Source: Enterobacter chuandaensis (GTDB lineage: Bacteria > Pseudomonadota > Gammaproteobacteria > Enterobacterales > Enterobacteriaceae). Taken from it: a stretch of DNA of 64,000 bases. Under the pieces are notes generated by a model. It did no database searches and was not told the DNA's origin. It was given only the letters and a program-made list of their open reading frames with translations. The position numbers and the translations under genes are program-made. Positions 42,165 to 52,179 of the stretch are shown here, in pieces (position 1 is the stretch's first letter; every line of letters starts with the position of its first letter). Where the stretch lies: NCBI RefSeq assembly GCF_003594915.1, contig NZ_QZCS01000003.1:248001-312000 (forward strand), given 5' to 3'.

Positions 42165-42704
42165 ATGAAAAAAGTGGCATTACTGGGCCTCGGCCTGATG
42201 GTTGTATCTGCGGCGGCTAACGCCATTAGCATTAATGGCTCGGCGGGTGAAGACTATACCCACCTCGGTTTTGGCATGGGTACGGAGACCTCCGGCCTGG
42301 CGATGACCGGCGGCTGGACGCACAATGATGACGACGGCGACGCGGCAAGCCTCGGCCTCGGTCTCAACCTTCCTCTGGGGCCGTTCCTGGCAACGGTCGG
42401 CGGTAAAGGCATCTATACCAACCCGAACGACGGTGATGAAGGTTACGCGGCGGCAGTAGGTGGCGGCCTGCAGTGGAAAATTGGCGACAGCTTCGGCCTG
42501 TTCGGCGAGTACTACTACTCGCCTGATTCCCTCTCCAGCGGTATCGACAGCTATGAAGAAGCCAACGCCGGCGCGCGCTGGACCATCATGCGTCCGATTA
42601 CCATCGAAGCGGGTTATCGTTACCTGAACCTGGCCGGCAAAGACGGCAACCGCGATAACGCGCTGGCTGACGGCCCGTACGTGGGCGTCAGCGCAGGTTT
42701 CTAA
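42165..42704 (+). CDS. yfaZ: YfaZ-family outer membrane protein
   Basis: A small predicted outer membrane beta-barrel of 179 residues; function unknown. A signal peptide covers residues 1-20 (MKKVALLGLGLMVVSAAANA, cleavage before ISINGS). The mature part alternates polar and hydrophobic residues and ends in aromatic GVSAGF, typical of barrel proteins recognised by the BAM complex. It sits beside yfaY as in E. coli. A GC-rich hairpin follows the stop. Confidence 0.92.
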   Translation: MKKVALLGLGLMVVSAAANAISINGSAGEDYTHLGFGMGTETSGLAMTGGWTHNDDDGDAASLGLGLNLPLGPFLATVGGKGIYTNPNDGDEGYAAAVGGGLQWKIGDSFGLFGEYYYSPDSLSSGIDSYEEANAGARWTIMRPITIEAGYRYLNLAGKDGNRDNALADGPYVGVSAGF

Positions 42705-42711
42705 TCGTTCC

Positions 42712-42732
42712 GGCGCGGCGTTCCGTCGCGCC
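42712..42732 (+). terminator. Hairpin after yfaZ
   Basis: GGCGCG (42712-42717) pairs with CGCGCC (42727-42732), and GCG/CGT continues the stem to nine pairs (one G-T) with a TTC loop. AGTTTCTCTC follows, so the T tract is poor. It begins seven bases after the yfaZ stop and probably acts as a weak terminator. Confidence 0.55.
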
Positions 42733-42797
42733 AGTTTCTCTCATCTCCACCCCGCGTTTGCGCTATAGTGTTTTGACCAAATAAGCGGGAGAACACA

Positions 42798-43997
42798 ATG
42801 ATTAACGTGGAGATGTTATCCACCGGCGACGAAGTGCTGCACGGACAGATTATCGATACCAATGCAGCCTGGCTTGCCGATCTTTTCTTTGAGCAAGGAT
42901 TACCGTTAACGCGCCGCAATACGGTCGGCGACAATCTTGAGTCACTGGTCAGCATCCTGCGTGAGCGCAGTGAACAGTGCGACGTGCTGATTGTGAACGG
43001 CGGGCTCGGCCCCACCAGTGACGATCTCAGTGCGCTGGCCGCCGCGACCGCAAAAGGCGAAGGGCTGGTGCTGCACGAGGCGTGGCTTTCGCAGATGGAG
43101 CGCTTTTTCTCCGAACGTGGCCGCGTTATGGCTCCCAGCAACCGCAAACAGGCTGAGATCCCCGCCAGCGCTGAGCTGGTCGATAACCCGGTCGGTACCG
43201 CCTGCGGGTTTGCCATGCAGCTGAACCGCTGCCTGATGTTCTTCACGCCGGGCGTGCCATCTGAATTTAAAGTGATGGTCGAGCAGCAGATCCTGCCGCG
43301 CCTTCGCCAGCGTTTTACTCTGCCTGAACCTCCGCTGTGCCTGCGTCTGACCACCTTTGGCCGCTCGGAAAGCGATCTCGCTCAGAGCCTTGACCACCTT
43401 GCGCTGCCGCCGGGTGTGTCCATGGGCTATCGCTCCTCAATGCCGATCATTGAGCTCAAATTAACAGGACCGGCTACGCAAAAAGAGGCGATGCTGGCTC
43501 TGTGGCCTGAGGTGCAGCGCGTGGCGGGCGAAAGCCTGATCTTTGAAGGAACGGAAGGGTTACCCGCGCAGATTGCAAAGCATCTGCAGACTCGCCAGCT
43601 CAGCGTGACCTTAAGCGAGCAGTTTACCGGCGGCCTGCTGGCGCTGCAGCTGTCGCGCGTCAACGCGCCGCTGCTTGCCAGTGAGGTGGTGCCGTTCCAG
43701 CAGGAGACGCTGGCGCAGACCGCGCGCTGGGCTTCCGAGAGAAGGGTGAAACACTTTGCCGGCCTGGCGCTGTTTGTCGGCGGGCTGGATGAGGAACATC
43801 TTAATTTTGCGCTGGCAACGCCGGAGGGCACGCATGCGCTGCGGGTGAAAATGAGCATCACGCGACACAGCCTGGCGGTACGTCAGGAGGTGTGTGCAAT
43901 GATGGCGCTGAACATGCTGCGCCGCTGGCTGAACGGTAAAGAGGTTGCCAGCGAGCACGGGTGGATTAACGTCGTGGACTCGCTGTTCATTGAATGA
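42798..43997 (+). CDS. yfaY: CinA-like protein YfaY
   Basis: A CinA-family protein of 399 residues, same size as E. coli YfaY. The N-terminal MoCF/CinA domain (about 1-170) shows STGDEVLHGQIIDTNAAWLA and NGGLGPTSDDLSALAAATA. The C-terminal region resembles the nicotinamide-nucleotide amidase domain, but E. coli YfaY is reported to lack that activity, so no enzyme function is assigned. TATAGT at 42764-42769 may be its -10 box. Convergent glpC lies 33 bases beyond its stop. Confidence 0.93.
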   Translation: MINVEMLSTGDEVLHGQIIDTNAAWLADLFFEQGLPLTRRNTVGDNLESLVSILRERSEQCDVLIVNGGLGPTSDDLSALAAATAKGEGLVLHEAWLSQMERFFSERGRVMAPSNRKQAEIPASAELVDNPVGTACGFAMQLNRCLMFFTPGVPSEFKVMVEQQILPRLRQRFTLPEPPLCLRLTTFGRSESDLAQSLDHLALPPGVSMGYRSSMPIIELKLTGPATQKEAMLALWPEVQRVAGESLIFEGTEGLPAQIAKHLQTRQLSVTLSEQFTGGLLALQLSRVNAPLLASEVVPFQQETLAQTARWASERRVKHFAGLALFVGGLDEEHLNFALATPEGTHALRVKMSITRHSLAVRQEVCAMMALNMLRRWLNGKEVASEHGWINVVDSLFIE

Positions 43998-44002
43998 TGC
44001 GT

Positions 44003-44027
44003 TTGCCGGGGTCTCTCGCCCCGGCAA
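44003..44027. terminator. Hairpin between convergent yfaY and glpC
   Basis: TTGCCGGGG (44003-44011) and CCCCGGCAA (44019-44027) form a perfect nine-base stem with a seven-base loop. It fills most of the 33-base gap and could serve both transcripts, but there is no T-run on either side. Confidence 0.6.
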
Positions 44028-44030
44028 TGC

Positions 44031-45221
44031 TTACCCCAGCGCTTTCGCCAGCAGGCTGATCGGATGTTCGCAGCGCTTGCTGGTGGACATCTCAATCTGC
44101 CATTTACAGGTTTCGCAGTCCGTCACCACGATATCCGCGCCGCTCTCTTCAATCTGGCGGAACAGCGGGGCGCCAATCGCCTGCGAGGTTTCGTAGTTTT
44201 CACGCTTAAAGCCGTAGGTGCCTGCGATGCCGCAGCAGCGCGAATCCAGCACCGTCAGCTCCAGCCCCGGAATTAACCGCAGCAGTTCCAGCGTATAGAG
44301 CGACCAGCCCATTTTCTCCATATGACACGGGGTGTGATACACCACTTTCAGCGGCAATATTCCCAGCGGCAGCGTCTGCCCGCTGTCGAGCTTGCGCCAC
44401 AGGAAGCGTGTCGCCAGCTCGATGTGCTCGCGCAGGCCGGTGTTATCCACGTCCAGCAGATGCGGATACTCATCGCGCAGGGTGAAGGTACAGGTGGACG
44501 ACGTCGCCAGCACCGGCATGCCTTTATCGACAATCGCTTCGCGCAGTGACGTGACGTTGCTTTTAGCCTGCTTGCGCGCTTTATCGGTAAACCCGTTGGC
44601 AATCAGCGGCACGCCGCAACACTTCTCCTTGCTGAGCAGCTGTACGCCCGTTCCCATGGCGTTCAGCACCTTCAGCAGGTCTTTTCCCAGCTGCGGATGG
44701 TTGTAATTCACATAGCAGCCGTGGAAAAAGGCGACCTGATCGTCATACTGCGCCTGCTCCGCCGCGACGGATTTATACCAGCGACGGAAGGTGCCGTGGG
44801 AATATTTCGGCAGGCTGCGGTGATGGTCTATCTTCAGCGTCGCATCCAGCAGCTGACGCACCGGTTTGAGTGAGGTCGCGGCATTCACCAGCGGGGCAAA
44901 CGGCGTTGAGACGCTGCCCATCAAGTCAGTATGGCTCAGGATAGCATCGCGCAGCGTCGGCTTTTGCGTGCTGTAGCGCGCACGGGCGCGCTGGATGATG
45001 TCGCCGATTTTCACATCCGACGGGCAGGCGACTTCGCAGCGTTTACAGTTGATGCAGTATTTCAGCGCCTCGTCGTACAGCTTGCCGTCCTTCAGACGCA
45101 GGCGCTCGCCGTCCGGCCCGGCCTGCTTTGGCCCAGGGTAGCGCGGGTTCACGCCGCTGACCGGGCAGACGGTGGTACAGACGGTGCATTTAATGCAGCT
45201 TTCAAAACGGGTGTCGTTCAT
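44031..45221 (-). CDS. glpC: Anaerobic glycerol-3-phosphate dehydrogenase subunit C
   Basis: The membrane-associated iron-sulfur subunit that links GlpAB to the quinone pool. It has 396 residues, as in E. coli. Two [4Fe-4S] motifs are at C9-C12-C15-C19 (CIKCTVCTTVCP) and C56-C59-C62-C66 (CINCKRCEVACP). The C-terminal half has two CCG-type domains (EKCCGVPL, DSRCCGIAG), as in heterodisulfide reductase-like proteins. The start overlaps the glpB stop by one base (TAATG). Confidence 0.97.
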   Translation of the reverse strand: MNDTRFESCIKCTVCTTVCPVSGVNPRYPGPKQAGPDGERLRLKDGKLYDEALKYCINCKRCEVACPSDVKIGDIIQRARARYSTQKPTLRDAILSHTDLMGSVSTPFAPLVNAATSLKPVRQLLDATLKIDHHRSLPKYSHGTFRRWYKSVAAEQAQYDDQVAFFHGCYVNYNHPQLGKDLLKVLNAMGTGVQLLSKEKCCGVPLIANGFTDKARKQAKSNVTSLREAIVDKGMPVLATSSTCTFTLRDEYPHLLDVDNTGLREHIELATRFLWRKLDSGQTLPLGILPLKVVYHTPCHMEKMGWSLYTLELLRLIPGLELTVLDSRCCGIAGTYGFKRENYETSQAIGAPLFRQIEESGADIVVTDCETCKWQIEMSTSKRCEHPISLLAKALG

Positions 45222-46435
45222 TATTCAGCCTCCGTGCGCTGGCTAATCTGCTCTGCCACATACAGCGCCGTGACGGCGCAAACCCCACCGCCGCACCCCT
45301 GAGCGATCGGATCGTAACCGCCCAGCAGCGAGCCAATGGCAAAAAGATTACCGACGGGTTTACCGGAAAGTTGCGGGTGTAGCTGGCTATCGACAATTAC
45401 GCCAAACTGTTGCCAGGGTTGCGGCGAGAAGAAATCACTCTGATACCAGTCCGCGCGGGAGGCACTCTGCCGAACATCCAGCCCCATAATGGCTTCCCGA
45501 ATGCCTTCCCGGCTGCTCAGCAGCCCGTTGCTGAAGAAGCTCCCGCTTGCCAGCACCGTATAGCGGGCGCGAAGCGGAATATCATCGTGGTTGCGCGTCC
45601 AGATTTCGCTCACCGCGCCGTCGGTCAGGGTGATTTTTTTCACCTCGTCACCCGCCATCCACACGCCGCCCTGCGCCACAAACAGACGCTGGAGCTGGGT
45701 GTGCAGGCGAATGCCGGGTACGGAAGGGGGCAGCGTGGGCAGCAGGCCGAGCGAGCAGGGCAGACGATCCGAGAGCCAGCGCCAGAGCCGGTTGTCGTTT
45801 AAACCAAAGCAGGCGGGCATCAGCAGGGCGTCACAGTTGTCGCTGATCGGCCTGAGCGCGTCATACAGCAGCGGCCATTTGTCCTCATTATCCAGAAAAC
45901 GGGCGATATTCACCGCGCGAAACTCGCTCGGGTTATCGCGCAGGACATCAAGCTCAGGCAGCTCTATTTCCGCCGTGTCGGCGTTAACCCCCTGGTGACA
46001 GAGCGAGGCTGCCGCGAGATGGGGCTGAAAATCCAGAAAGCCGCTGATGCCCACCACCCGCACGCGCGCGGCAGTTAAGGGGGCAACGGGCACCTCCTCC
46101 GGGCTAAGCCACGCGGAACGCAGGGTGCCGAGCGGCGTAATGCGCTGATGATTTTGCCTGGCGCTCCCCTTCATACGCGCGCCGCTGTCCGCCAGCAGCG
46201 CTTCGGTTTCCAGCGCAAAGCGGTCAACGTTGTGCGCGCCAATCAGGTGATAGGGGTGCTCCGGCGGCAGCGTATCGCGGTACGCTTCGTCCACCAGATC
46301 CAGCGAGCCTGACGAAAAATGCAGGGCGCTCTGGCCGCGGGTGATAATGACGCATCGCAGTCCCTGCTTCGTGAGTTTGATGCCGCAGAGCAGGCCTGCC
46401 AGCCCGCCGCCGACGATGACGGTATCAAATTTCAT
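45221..46435 (-). CDS. glpB: Anaerobic glycerol-3-phosphate dehydrogenase subunit B
   Basis: The FMN/FAD-binding subunit of the GlpABC complex. The dinucleotide-binding motif [16 protein letters not shown] is at the N-terminus and [21 protein letters not shown] near the C-terminus. The start at 46435 ([11 protein letters not shown]) matches the family and gives 404 residues, about 15 fewer than E. coli; the segment after [12 protein letters not shown] is shorter here. It overlaps the glpA stop by 11 bases and glpC by one, so all three are coupled. Confidence 0.95.
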   Translation of the reverse strand: MKFDTVIVGGGLAGLLCGIKLTKQGLRCVIITRGQSALHFSSGSLDLVDEAYRDTLPPEHPYHLIGAHNVDRFALETEALLADSGARMKGSARQNHQRITPLGTLRSAWLSPEEVPVAPLTAARVRVVGISGFLDFQPHLAAASLCHQGVNADTAEIELPELDVLRDNPSEFRAVNIARFLDNEDKWPLLYDALRPISDNCDALLMPACFGLNDNRLWRWLSDRLPCSLGLLPTLPPSVPGIRLHTQLQRLFVAQGGVWMAGDEVKKITLTDGAVSEIWTRNHDDIPLRARYTVLASGSFFSNGLLSSREGIREAIMGLDVRQSASRADWYQSDFFSPQPWQQFGVIVDSQLHPQLSGKPVGNLFAIGSLLGGYDPIAQGCGGGVCAVTALYVAEQISQRTEAE

Positions 46436-48053
46436 CGTGTTGCTCCTTCTCCAGACCGCAAAGCCCCTGATAGACCCAGCGGGTAAATTCGCTTTCGCGC
46501 AGGGCATCCCCCCAGGCGACAGGCTGAATGCCTTTCCAGCGCTCGTTTAAAAACGCGCTGAGCTGATCGAGCGACTGGGTGGCGGTGGTGGTGTGAAAAC
46601 GCTGCAGCAGCCCGGCAGCACGACAGGCGCACAGCTCGCCCTGGCAGGTTCCCATTCCGACGCGGGTGCGGCGGCGGAGATCCAGCAGGCTGTTAACCGT
46701 CAGGTTCTCTACCGCGTACTGCACTTCGCCCGCGGTAACGGCTTCGCACTCGCAGACCAGGCTGCGGCTCAATCTTCCTTCACCGAGCCACTGCGGTGTT
46801 CTGTCGCCGTGGCGGTAAATCGCGGACCCGCGCAGCGGCGCGGGAAGGGAGATGATTTTCTGTAGCGTTTTCTCGGTAGACTGGCGCGATCCCGGCAGCG
46901 GTTGCTCTGCGGTGACGCACGGTTCGGTATTCCCCAGCTTGCGGCAGACGGCATCGGTCGCCCACTCGGCCATCAGGCGGTAGGTCATCAGCTTACCGCC
47001 GGTGATGGTAATAAACCCGTCCATGCCGTCGCGCTCGGCGTGATCGAGCAGCACGATGCCCCGGCTGACGTTACGTCCGCTCGGATCGTTATCGCTGGCG
47101 ACAAGGGGACGCACGCCCGCGTAGGCGCGCAGAATACGCGTCTGCGCCATTACCGGCGCCAGTTTTTCCCCTTCGCGCAGCAGAATGTCGACCTCTTCGG
47201 CGGTCACGCGGTTGTAGTCAATCTCGCCGTAGTCCACGTGGGTTGAGGTCGTGCCGATTAACGAAATGGTGTCGCCCGGCACGAGGATATCGGCGTCAGA
47301 CGGCTTGCGGCAGCGGTTGATGACGTGGTTATTAATGCGGTGGTCGAGGATCAGCAGCGAGCCTTTTGCCGGGAACATGCGCACCGACAGGTCGGCGTAT
47401 TCCGCAATACGCTGCCCCCAGCTCCCCGCCGCGTTGACCACCACGGCGGCGTGCAGCTCGCCGTGCTCGTTATACTGCGTATCAAACACCCGCACGCCGC
47501 AAATGCGATGCCCTTCGCGAATAAGTCCGGTCACTTCATGCCCGGTCAGAATGCGCGCGCCATGTTCGCGAGCGTCGAGCATATTGGCGGCGGTCAGGCG
47601 GAAGGGGTCAACGGTGCCGTCGGGGACTTTCACCGCGCCAATAAGCGCCGGGTTCACCGACGGCTCCAGCCGCCGCGCCAGCGCCGGATCCATGGCCTCC
47701 GCCTGAATGCCCGCTGCGGTACAGGCGGTAATAAAGGTCTTCTGAAAGGCGAGGTCATCTTCAGGAAGGGTAATAAAGAGGCCGTCGGTCGGCTCTATGC
47801 AGTGACGGGCGATACGCTTGAGGATCTGGTTTTCAGCAATACATTCGCGCGCGGATTCACCGTCTGTAACCGCATACCGCGCGCCGCTATGCAGCAGGCC
47901 GTGGTTTCGTCCGGTTGCGCCTGTTGCAATATCGTGGCGCTCCAGCAGCGTGACGCTTAAGCCGCGAAGGGCGCAGTCGCGCGCGATGCCGGCGCCGGTT
48001 GCGCCACCGCCAATGATTATCACATCGCTGTAGCGAGGATCGTGAATGGTCAT
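46425..48053 (-). CDS. glpA: Anaerobic glycerol-3-phosphate dehydrogenase subunit A
   Basis: The catalytic FAD subunit that oxidises glycerol-3-phosphate to dihydroxyacetone phosphate under anaerobic conditions, 542 residues as in E. coli. The FAD motif [20 protein letters not shown] is at residues 11-30. A C-terminal BFD-like [2Fe-2S] domain is visible in [10 protein letters not shown] and [12 protein letters not shown]. It opens glpABC, divergent from glpTQ, with GlpR and CRP site candidates in the shared 252-base spacer. Confidence 0.98.
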   Translation of the reverse strand: MTIHDPRYSDVIIIGGGATGAGIARDCALRGLSVTLLERHDIATGATGRNHGLLHSGARYAVTDGESARECIAENQILKRIARHCIEPTDGLFITLPEDDLAFQKTFITACTAAGIQAEAMDPALARRLEPSVNPALIGAVKVPDGTVDPFRLTAANMLDAREHGARILTGHEVTGLIREGHRICGVRVFDTQYNEHGELHAAVVVNAAGSWGQRIAEYADLSVRMFPAKGSLLILDHRINNHVINRCRKPSDADILVPGDTISLIGTTSTHVDYGEIDYNRVTAEEVDILLREGEKLAPVMAQTRILRAYAGVRPLVASDNDPSGRNVSRGIVLLDHAERDGMDGFITITGGKLMTYRLMAEWATDAVCRKLGNTEPCVTAEQPLPGSRQSTEKTLQKIISLPAPLRGSAIYRHGDRTPQWLGEGRLSRSLVCECEAVTAGEVQYAVENLTVNSLLDLRRRTRVGMGTCQGELCACRAAGLLQRFHTTTATQSLDQLSAFLNERWKGIQPVAWGDALRESEFTRWVYQGLCGLEKEQHDEI

Positions 48054-48064
48054 TGTTTACCCTC

Positions 48065-48074
48065 TATGTTCGTT
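48065..48074. promoter_or_regulatory. GlpR half-site near glpA
   Basis: TATGTTCGTT matches the left half of the GlpR consensus WATGTTCGWT at all ten positions; the right half does not match. It lies 11 bases upstream of the glpA start and may support cooperative binding with the full site at 48106. Confidence 0.45.
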
Positions 48075-48105
48075 TTTTTATCATTTAGCCATATCAATAG
48101 TGTGG

Positions 48106-48125
48106 TTTGTTTGATTTCGAACATA
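48106..48125. promoter_or_regulatory. GlpR operator
   Basis: TTTGTTTGAT followed by TTCGAACATA matches the GlpR consensus WATGTTCGWT-AWCGAACATW at eight and nine of ten positions. It lies between glpA and glpT where E. coli also has GlpR operators. Repression is expected to be relieved by glycerol-3-phosphate. Confidence 0.7.
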
Positions 48126-48199
48126 AACGCGCGAAATTCGAAAGTGAAACGTGATTTCATGCGCTTTTTTGCGCATTCTGTCATATTTCTGTAACAATC

Positions 48200-48215
48200 T
48201 GTGCGTTGATTCACA
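48200..48215. promoter_or_regulatory. CRP site between glpA and glpT
   Basis: TGTGC-GTTGAT-TCACA matches the CRP consensus TGTGA-N6-TCACA at nine of ten positions. It lies about 90 bases before glpT and 150 before glpA. cAMP-CRP control of glpTQ and glpABC is known in E. coli. Confidence 0.75.
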
Positions 48216-48305
48216 GTAACAATCACCGTGATTTCTTAACATCCCCGCCTCTGGAATTCAGGTGCGAGCCACCTGCCCATTTAATTCAAGGCCACGGAGG
48301 CTGTA

Positions 48306-49658
48306 ATGCTCAGTATCTTCAAACCTGCGCCGCATCGGGCGCGTCTGCCAGAGGCAGAAATTGATCCGCTATACCGTCGTCTGCGTTGGCAAATTTTCCT
48401 GGGGATCTTCTTCGGGTACGCGGCGTACTACCTTGTACGTAAAAACTTTGCGCTTGCCATGCCGTATCTGGTGGAGCAGGGCTTCTCCCGCGGCGATCTG
48501 GGGTTCGCGCTGTCGGGGATCTCTATCGCCTACGGTTTTTCGAAATTCATCATGGGCTCTGTGTCGGACCGTTCGAATCCGCGCGTGTTCCTGCCCGCCG
48601 GTCTGATTCTGGCCGCGGCGGTGATGCTGTTCATGGGCTTTGTGCCGTGGGCGACGTCCAGTATTGCGATTATGTTCGTGCTGCTGTTCCTCTGTGGCTG
48701 GTTCCAGGGGATGGGGTGGCCGCCGTGCGGACGTACCATGGTGCACTGGTGGTCGCAGAAAGAGCGCGGCGGCATTGTGTCGGTGTGGAACTGCGCGCAT
48801 AACGTCGGGGGCGGGCTTCCGCCTCTGCTGTTCCTGTTGGGGATGGCCTGGTTCAACGACTGGCACGCGGCACTCTACATGCCTGCCTTTGGCGCTATTC
48901 TGGTGGCGATTATTGCTTTTGCGCTGATGCGCGATACGCCGCAGTCCTGCGGCCTGCCGCCAATTGAAGAGTACAAAAACGACTATCCGGATGATTACAG
49001 CGAGAAGCACGAAGAAGAGCTGACCGCGAAACAGATCTTCATGAAGTACGTGCTGCCGAACAAGCTGCTGTGGTACATCGCGGTGGCGAACGTGTTCGTT
49101 TACCTGCTGCGCTATGGCATCCTCGACTGGTCCCCGACCTATCTGAAAGAGGTGAAGCACTTCGCGCTGGATAAATCCTCCTGGGCCTATTTCCTGTATG
49201 AATACGCTGGGATCCCGGGCACGCTGATCTGCGGCTGGATGTCGGACAAAGTGTTCAAGGGCAACCGCGGCGCGACGGGCGTGTTCTTTATGACCCTGGT
49301 GACCATTGCCACTGTCGTTTACTGGCTCAACCCGCCGGGCAACCCGTCCGTAGATATGGCTTGTATGATCGTTATCGGCTTCCTGATTTACGGTCCGGTG
49401 ATGCTGATCGGTCTGCACGCGCTGGAGCTGGCGCCGAAAAAAGCGGCGGGCACGGCAGCAGGCTTTACCGGTCTGTTCGGCTACCTGGGCGGTTCGGTCG
49501 CGGCGAGCGCCATCGTGGGCTACACCGTTGACTTCTTCGGCTGGGACGGCGGCTTTATGGTGATGATTGGCGGCAGCGTGCTGGCGGTTCTGCTGCTGGT
49601 GGTTGTGATGATCGGCGAGAAACGTCACCACGCGGAAGTGCTGGCGCGTCGTCAATAA
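48306..49658 (+). CDS. glpT: Glycerol-3-phosphate transporter GlpT
   Basis: A major-facilitator antiporter that imports glycerol-3-phosphate in exchange for phosphate; it is also the route of fosfomycin entry. The 450 residues (E. coli 452) form 12 helices. Family signatures are the early [15 protein letters not shown], the [19 protein letters not shown] segment and [13 protein letters not shown] lies ten bases ahead of the ATG. glpQ follows after 11 bases in one operon. Confidence 0.98.
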   Translation: MLSIFKPAPHRARLPEAEIDPLYRRLRWQIFLGIFFGYAAYYLVRKNFALAMPYLVEQGFSRGDLGFALSGISIAYGFSKFIMGSVSDRSNPRVFLPAGLILAAAVMLFMGFVPWATSSIAIMFVLLFLCGWFQGMGWPPCGRTMVHWWSQKERGGIVSVWNCAHNVGGGLPPLLFLLGMAWFNDWHAALYMPAFGAILVAIIAFALMRDTPQSCGLPPIEEYKNDYPDDYSEKHEEELTAKQIFMKYVLPNKLLWYIAVANVFVYLLRYGILDWSPTYLKEVKHFALDKSSWAYFLYEYAGIPGTLICGWMSDKVFKGNRGATGVFFMTLVTIATVVYWLNPPGNPSVDMACMIVIGFLIYGPVMLIGLHALELAPKKAAGTAAGFTGLFGYLGGSVAASAIVGYTVDFFGWDGGFMVMIGGSVLAVLLLVVVMIGEKRHHAEVLARRQ

Positions 49659-49669
49659 GGAGCAATGCG

Positions 49670-50722
49670 ATGAAGTTAACTCAATTAGCAACCGGTATGC
49701 TGCTGGCAGGCCTGATGTCAGGCGCCGCGCTGGCGGCGGATAAAATCGTTATCGCCCACCGCGGCGCGAGCGGTTATCTGCCGGAACATACGCTGCCGGC
49801 GAAAGCGATGGCCTATGCGCAGGGCGCGGATTATCTGGAGCAGGATCTGGTGATGACCAAGGACGACCAGCTGGTCGTCCTGCATGACCACTATCTTGAC
49901 CGCGTGACGGACGTGGCGGAGCGCTTCCCGGACCGCGCGCGCAAAGATGGCCGTTACTACGCCATCGACTTTACCCTGGATGAAATCCGCTCCCTGAAGT
50001 TTACCGAAGGCTTCGAGATTGAAAACGGCAAGAAGGTGCAGGTCTATCCGGGCCGCTTCCCGATGGGCAAATCTGACTTCCGGATCCATACCTTCCAGGA
50101 GGAGATTGAGTTCGTTCAGGGGCTGAACCACTCGACCGGGAAAAATATCGGCATCTACCCGGAGATCAAAGCGCCGTGGTTCCACCATCAGGAAGGGAAG
50201 GACATTGCCGCGAAGACGCTGGAGGTGCTGAAACAGTACGGCTACACCAGCAAGAAGGACAAAGTTTACCTGCAGTGTTTTGATGCCGCCGAGCTGAAGC
50301 GTATTAAAACCGAGCTGGAGCCGAAGATGGGGATGGATCTCAATCTGGTACAGCTGATTGCCTATACCGACTGGAACGAAACCCAGGAGAAGCAGCCGGA
50401 CGGGAAGTGGGTGAACTACAACTACGACTGGATGTTTAAGCCGGGCGCGATGAAGCAGATTGCGCAGTACGCCGACGGCATCGGGCCGGATTACCACATG
50501 CTGGTGGCGGAAGGCTCAACGCCTGGCCACGTGAAGCTGACGGCGATGGTGAAAGAGGCGCACGCCAGCAAGATGCAGGTGCATCCTTATACGGTGCGTG
50601 CAGACCAGTTGCCGCCGTACGCCACAGACGTGAATCAGCTTTACGAGGTGTTGTATAAGCAGGCGGACGTGGATGGGCTGTTTACGGATTTCCCCGATAA
50701 AGCAGTGACGTTCTTAAAATAG
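49670..50722 (+). CDS. glpQ: Periplasmic glycerophosphodiester phosphodiesterase GlpQ
   Basis: Hydrolyses glycerophosphodiesters in the periplasm to glycerol-3-phosphate, which GlpT then imports. It has 350 residues, eight fewer than E. coli, mostly in the signal peptide region. The signal peptide is residues 1-22 (ending GAALA, cleavage before ADKIVIAHRG). The GDPD catalytic motifs AHRGASGYLPEHT and EQDLVMTKDDQLVVLHDHYLD are intact. A bidirectional terminator follows directly. Confidence 0.97.
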   Translation: MKLTQLATGMLLAGLMSGAALAADKIVIAHRGASGYLPEHTLPAKAMAYAQGADYLEQDLVMTKDDQLVVLHDHYLDRVTDVAERFPDRARKDGRYYAIDFTLDEIRSLKFTEGFEIENGKKVQVYPGRFPMGKSDFRIHTFQEEIEFVQGLNHSTGKNIGIYPEIKAPWFHHQEGKDIAAKTLEVLKQYGYTSKKDKVYLQCFDAAELKRIKTELEPKMGMDLNLVQLIAYTDWNETQEKQPDGKWVNYNYDWMFKPGAMKQIAQYADGIGPDYHMLVAEGSTPGHVKLTAMVKEAHASKMQVHPYTVRADQLPPYATDVNQLYEVLYKQADVDGLFTDFPDKAVTFLK

Positions 50723-50747
50723 AAAAAGGGCCGTAAGGCCCTTTTTT
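50723..50747. terminator. Shared terminator of glpQ and yfaE
   Basis: AAAAAGGGCC (50724-50733) pairs with GGCCCTTTTT around a GTAA loop. T-runs on both strands make it bidirectional. The yfaE stop codon (50746-50748) lies partly inside its T tract. Confidence 0.9.
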
Positions 50748-51000
50748 ACATCTCAATCTCAATATCGCCTTTTGCCCGGCAGCAGCAGGGCAAAATTTCC
50801 CCTTCACTGATAAAGGCCAGCGGTTCGGTCAGCCAGTCCACCTGGCCTGCGACCAGACGGCAGCGGCAGGAGCCGCAATAGCCTTCACGACACTGGTACT
50901 CTACCTCCACCTGATGCGCCTCAAGCGCCACCAGCAGGGAAGGGTGCTCTTCCTGGCACAGCACTTCCGTGCCAGAAAGGCTCAGCGTTACGCGGCTCAT
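50746..51000 (-). CDS. yfaE: 2Fe-2S ferredoxin-like protein YfaE
   Basis: An 84-residue plant-type [2Fe-2S] ferredoxin used in E. coli to maintain the diferric-tyrosyl radical cofactor of NrdB. The cluster motif is CREGYCGSCRC with a fourth cysteine in LPCCCRAKG near the C-terminus. The start overlaps the nrdB stop by one base, so it is the last gene of nrdA-nrdB-yfaE. Confidence 0.96.
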   Translation of the reverse strand: MSRVTLSLSGTEVLCQEEHPSLLVALEAHQVEVEYQCREGYCGSCRCRLVAGQVDWLTEPLAFISEGEILPCCCRAKGDIEIEM

Positions 51001-52130
51001 CAGAGCTGGAAGTCGCTCAGGTCGTCGGTGTTGACTTCAGAATCAATCTGACCGACCAGGTATGAGCTTACTTCCACTTCCTGCGGCGCGACCTGCACGT
51101 TATCGGATACCAGCCAGGTGTTGATCCACGGAATCGGGTTAGAGCGCGTCTGGAACGGCAGGTCCAGACCAACCGCCTGCATGCGGATGTTGGTGATGTA
51201 CTCAACGTACTGGCACAGGATGTCTTTGTTCAGGCCAATCATGGAGCCGTCGCGGAACAGGTAGTCTGCCCACTCTTTCTCCTGCTGGGCCGCCAGCACG
51301 AACAGGTCGTAGCACTCCTGCTTGCACTCTTCGGCGATTTCCGCCATCTCCGGATCGTCCGTACCGCTGCGCAGCAGGTTCAGCATGTGCTGGGTGCCGG
51401 TCAGGTGCAGGGCTTCGTCACGGGCTATCAGGCGAATGATTTTGGCGTTACCTTCCATCAGCTTGCGCTCGGCAAAGGCGAAGGAGCAGGCGAAGCTCAC
51501 GTAGAAGCGGATCGCTTCCAGCGCGTTAACGCTCATCAGGCACAGGTACAGCTGCTTTTTCAGCGCGCGCAGGTTCACGGTAACGGTTTTGCCGTTCACG
51601 TTGTGGGTGCCTTCGCCCAGCAGATGCCAGTAGCTGGTCATCTCGATCAGCTCGTCGTAGTAGTGCGCAATGCCTTCCGCGCGCTTCTGGATCTGCTCGT
51701 TGGTAACGATATCGTCAAACACCACCGCCGGATCGTTCACGATGTTGCGGATGATGTGGGTGTAAGAACGGGAGTGGATCGTCTCGGAGAACGCCCAGGT
51801 TTCCACCCAGGTTTCCAGCTCCGGAATGGAGATCAGCGGCAGCAGCGCCACGTTCGGGCTACGGCCCTGAATGGAATCCAGCAGCGTCTGGTACTTCAGG
51901 TTGCTGATGAAGATATGCTTTTCGTGATCCGGCAGCGACTGGTAATCAATACGGTCGCGGGAGACGTCCACTTCTTCCGGACGCCAGAAGAAGGAGAGTT
52001 GCTTTTCAATCAGCTTTTCGAAGATGTCATATTTTTGCTGATCGTAGCGTGCCACGTTGACCGGCTGGCCGAAGAACATTGGCTCTTTGAGCTGGTCGTT
52101 TTTCGTCTGTGAAAAGGTGGTATATGCCAT
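51000..52130 (-). CDS. nrdB: Ribonucleoside-diphosphate reductase 1, beta subunit NrdB
   Basis: The radical-generating subunit of class Ia ribonucleotide reductase, 376 residues. Iron ligands and the radical tyrosine are at the expected places: D85, E116, H119 and Y123 (Y122 without the initiator Met), then E and H in the ARDEALHL segment. The flexible C-terminus ends [10 protein letters not shown], which docks on NrdA. The start at 52130 ([12 protein letters not shown]) matches E. coli; a longer reading frame upstream has no support. It lies 49 bases after nrdA. Confidence 0.98.
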   Translation of the reverse strand: MAYTTFSQTKNDQLKEPMFFGQPVNVARYDQQKYDIFEKLIEKQLSFFWRPEEVDVSRDRIDYQSLPDHEKHIFISNLKYQTLLDSIQGRSPNVALLPLISIPELETWVETWAFSETIHSRSYTHIIRNIVNDPAVVFDDIVTNEQIQKRAEGIAHYYDELIEMTSYWHLLGEGTHNVNGKTVTVNLRALKKQLYLCLMSVNALEAIRFYVSFACSFAFAERKLMEGNAKIIRLIARDEALHLTGTQHMLNLLRSGTDDPEMAEIAEECKQECYDLFVLAAQQEKEWADYLFRDGSMIGLNKDILCQYVEYITNIRMQAVGLDLPFQTRSNPIPWINTWLVSDNVQVAPQEVEVSSYLVGQIDSEVNTDDLSDFQL

Positions 52131-52179
52131 GAGTGTGTCCTGTCTTACGAAATAAAGGCGGGGATATCCCCGCCCTTCA

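Noticed and set aside
48369..49691. A 440-residue open frame on minus opposite glpT
   Set aside because: It is rich in His, Gln and Arg, as expected for antisense of a hydrophobic transporter, and has no support as a gene.
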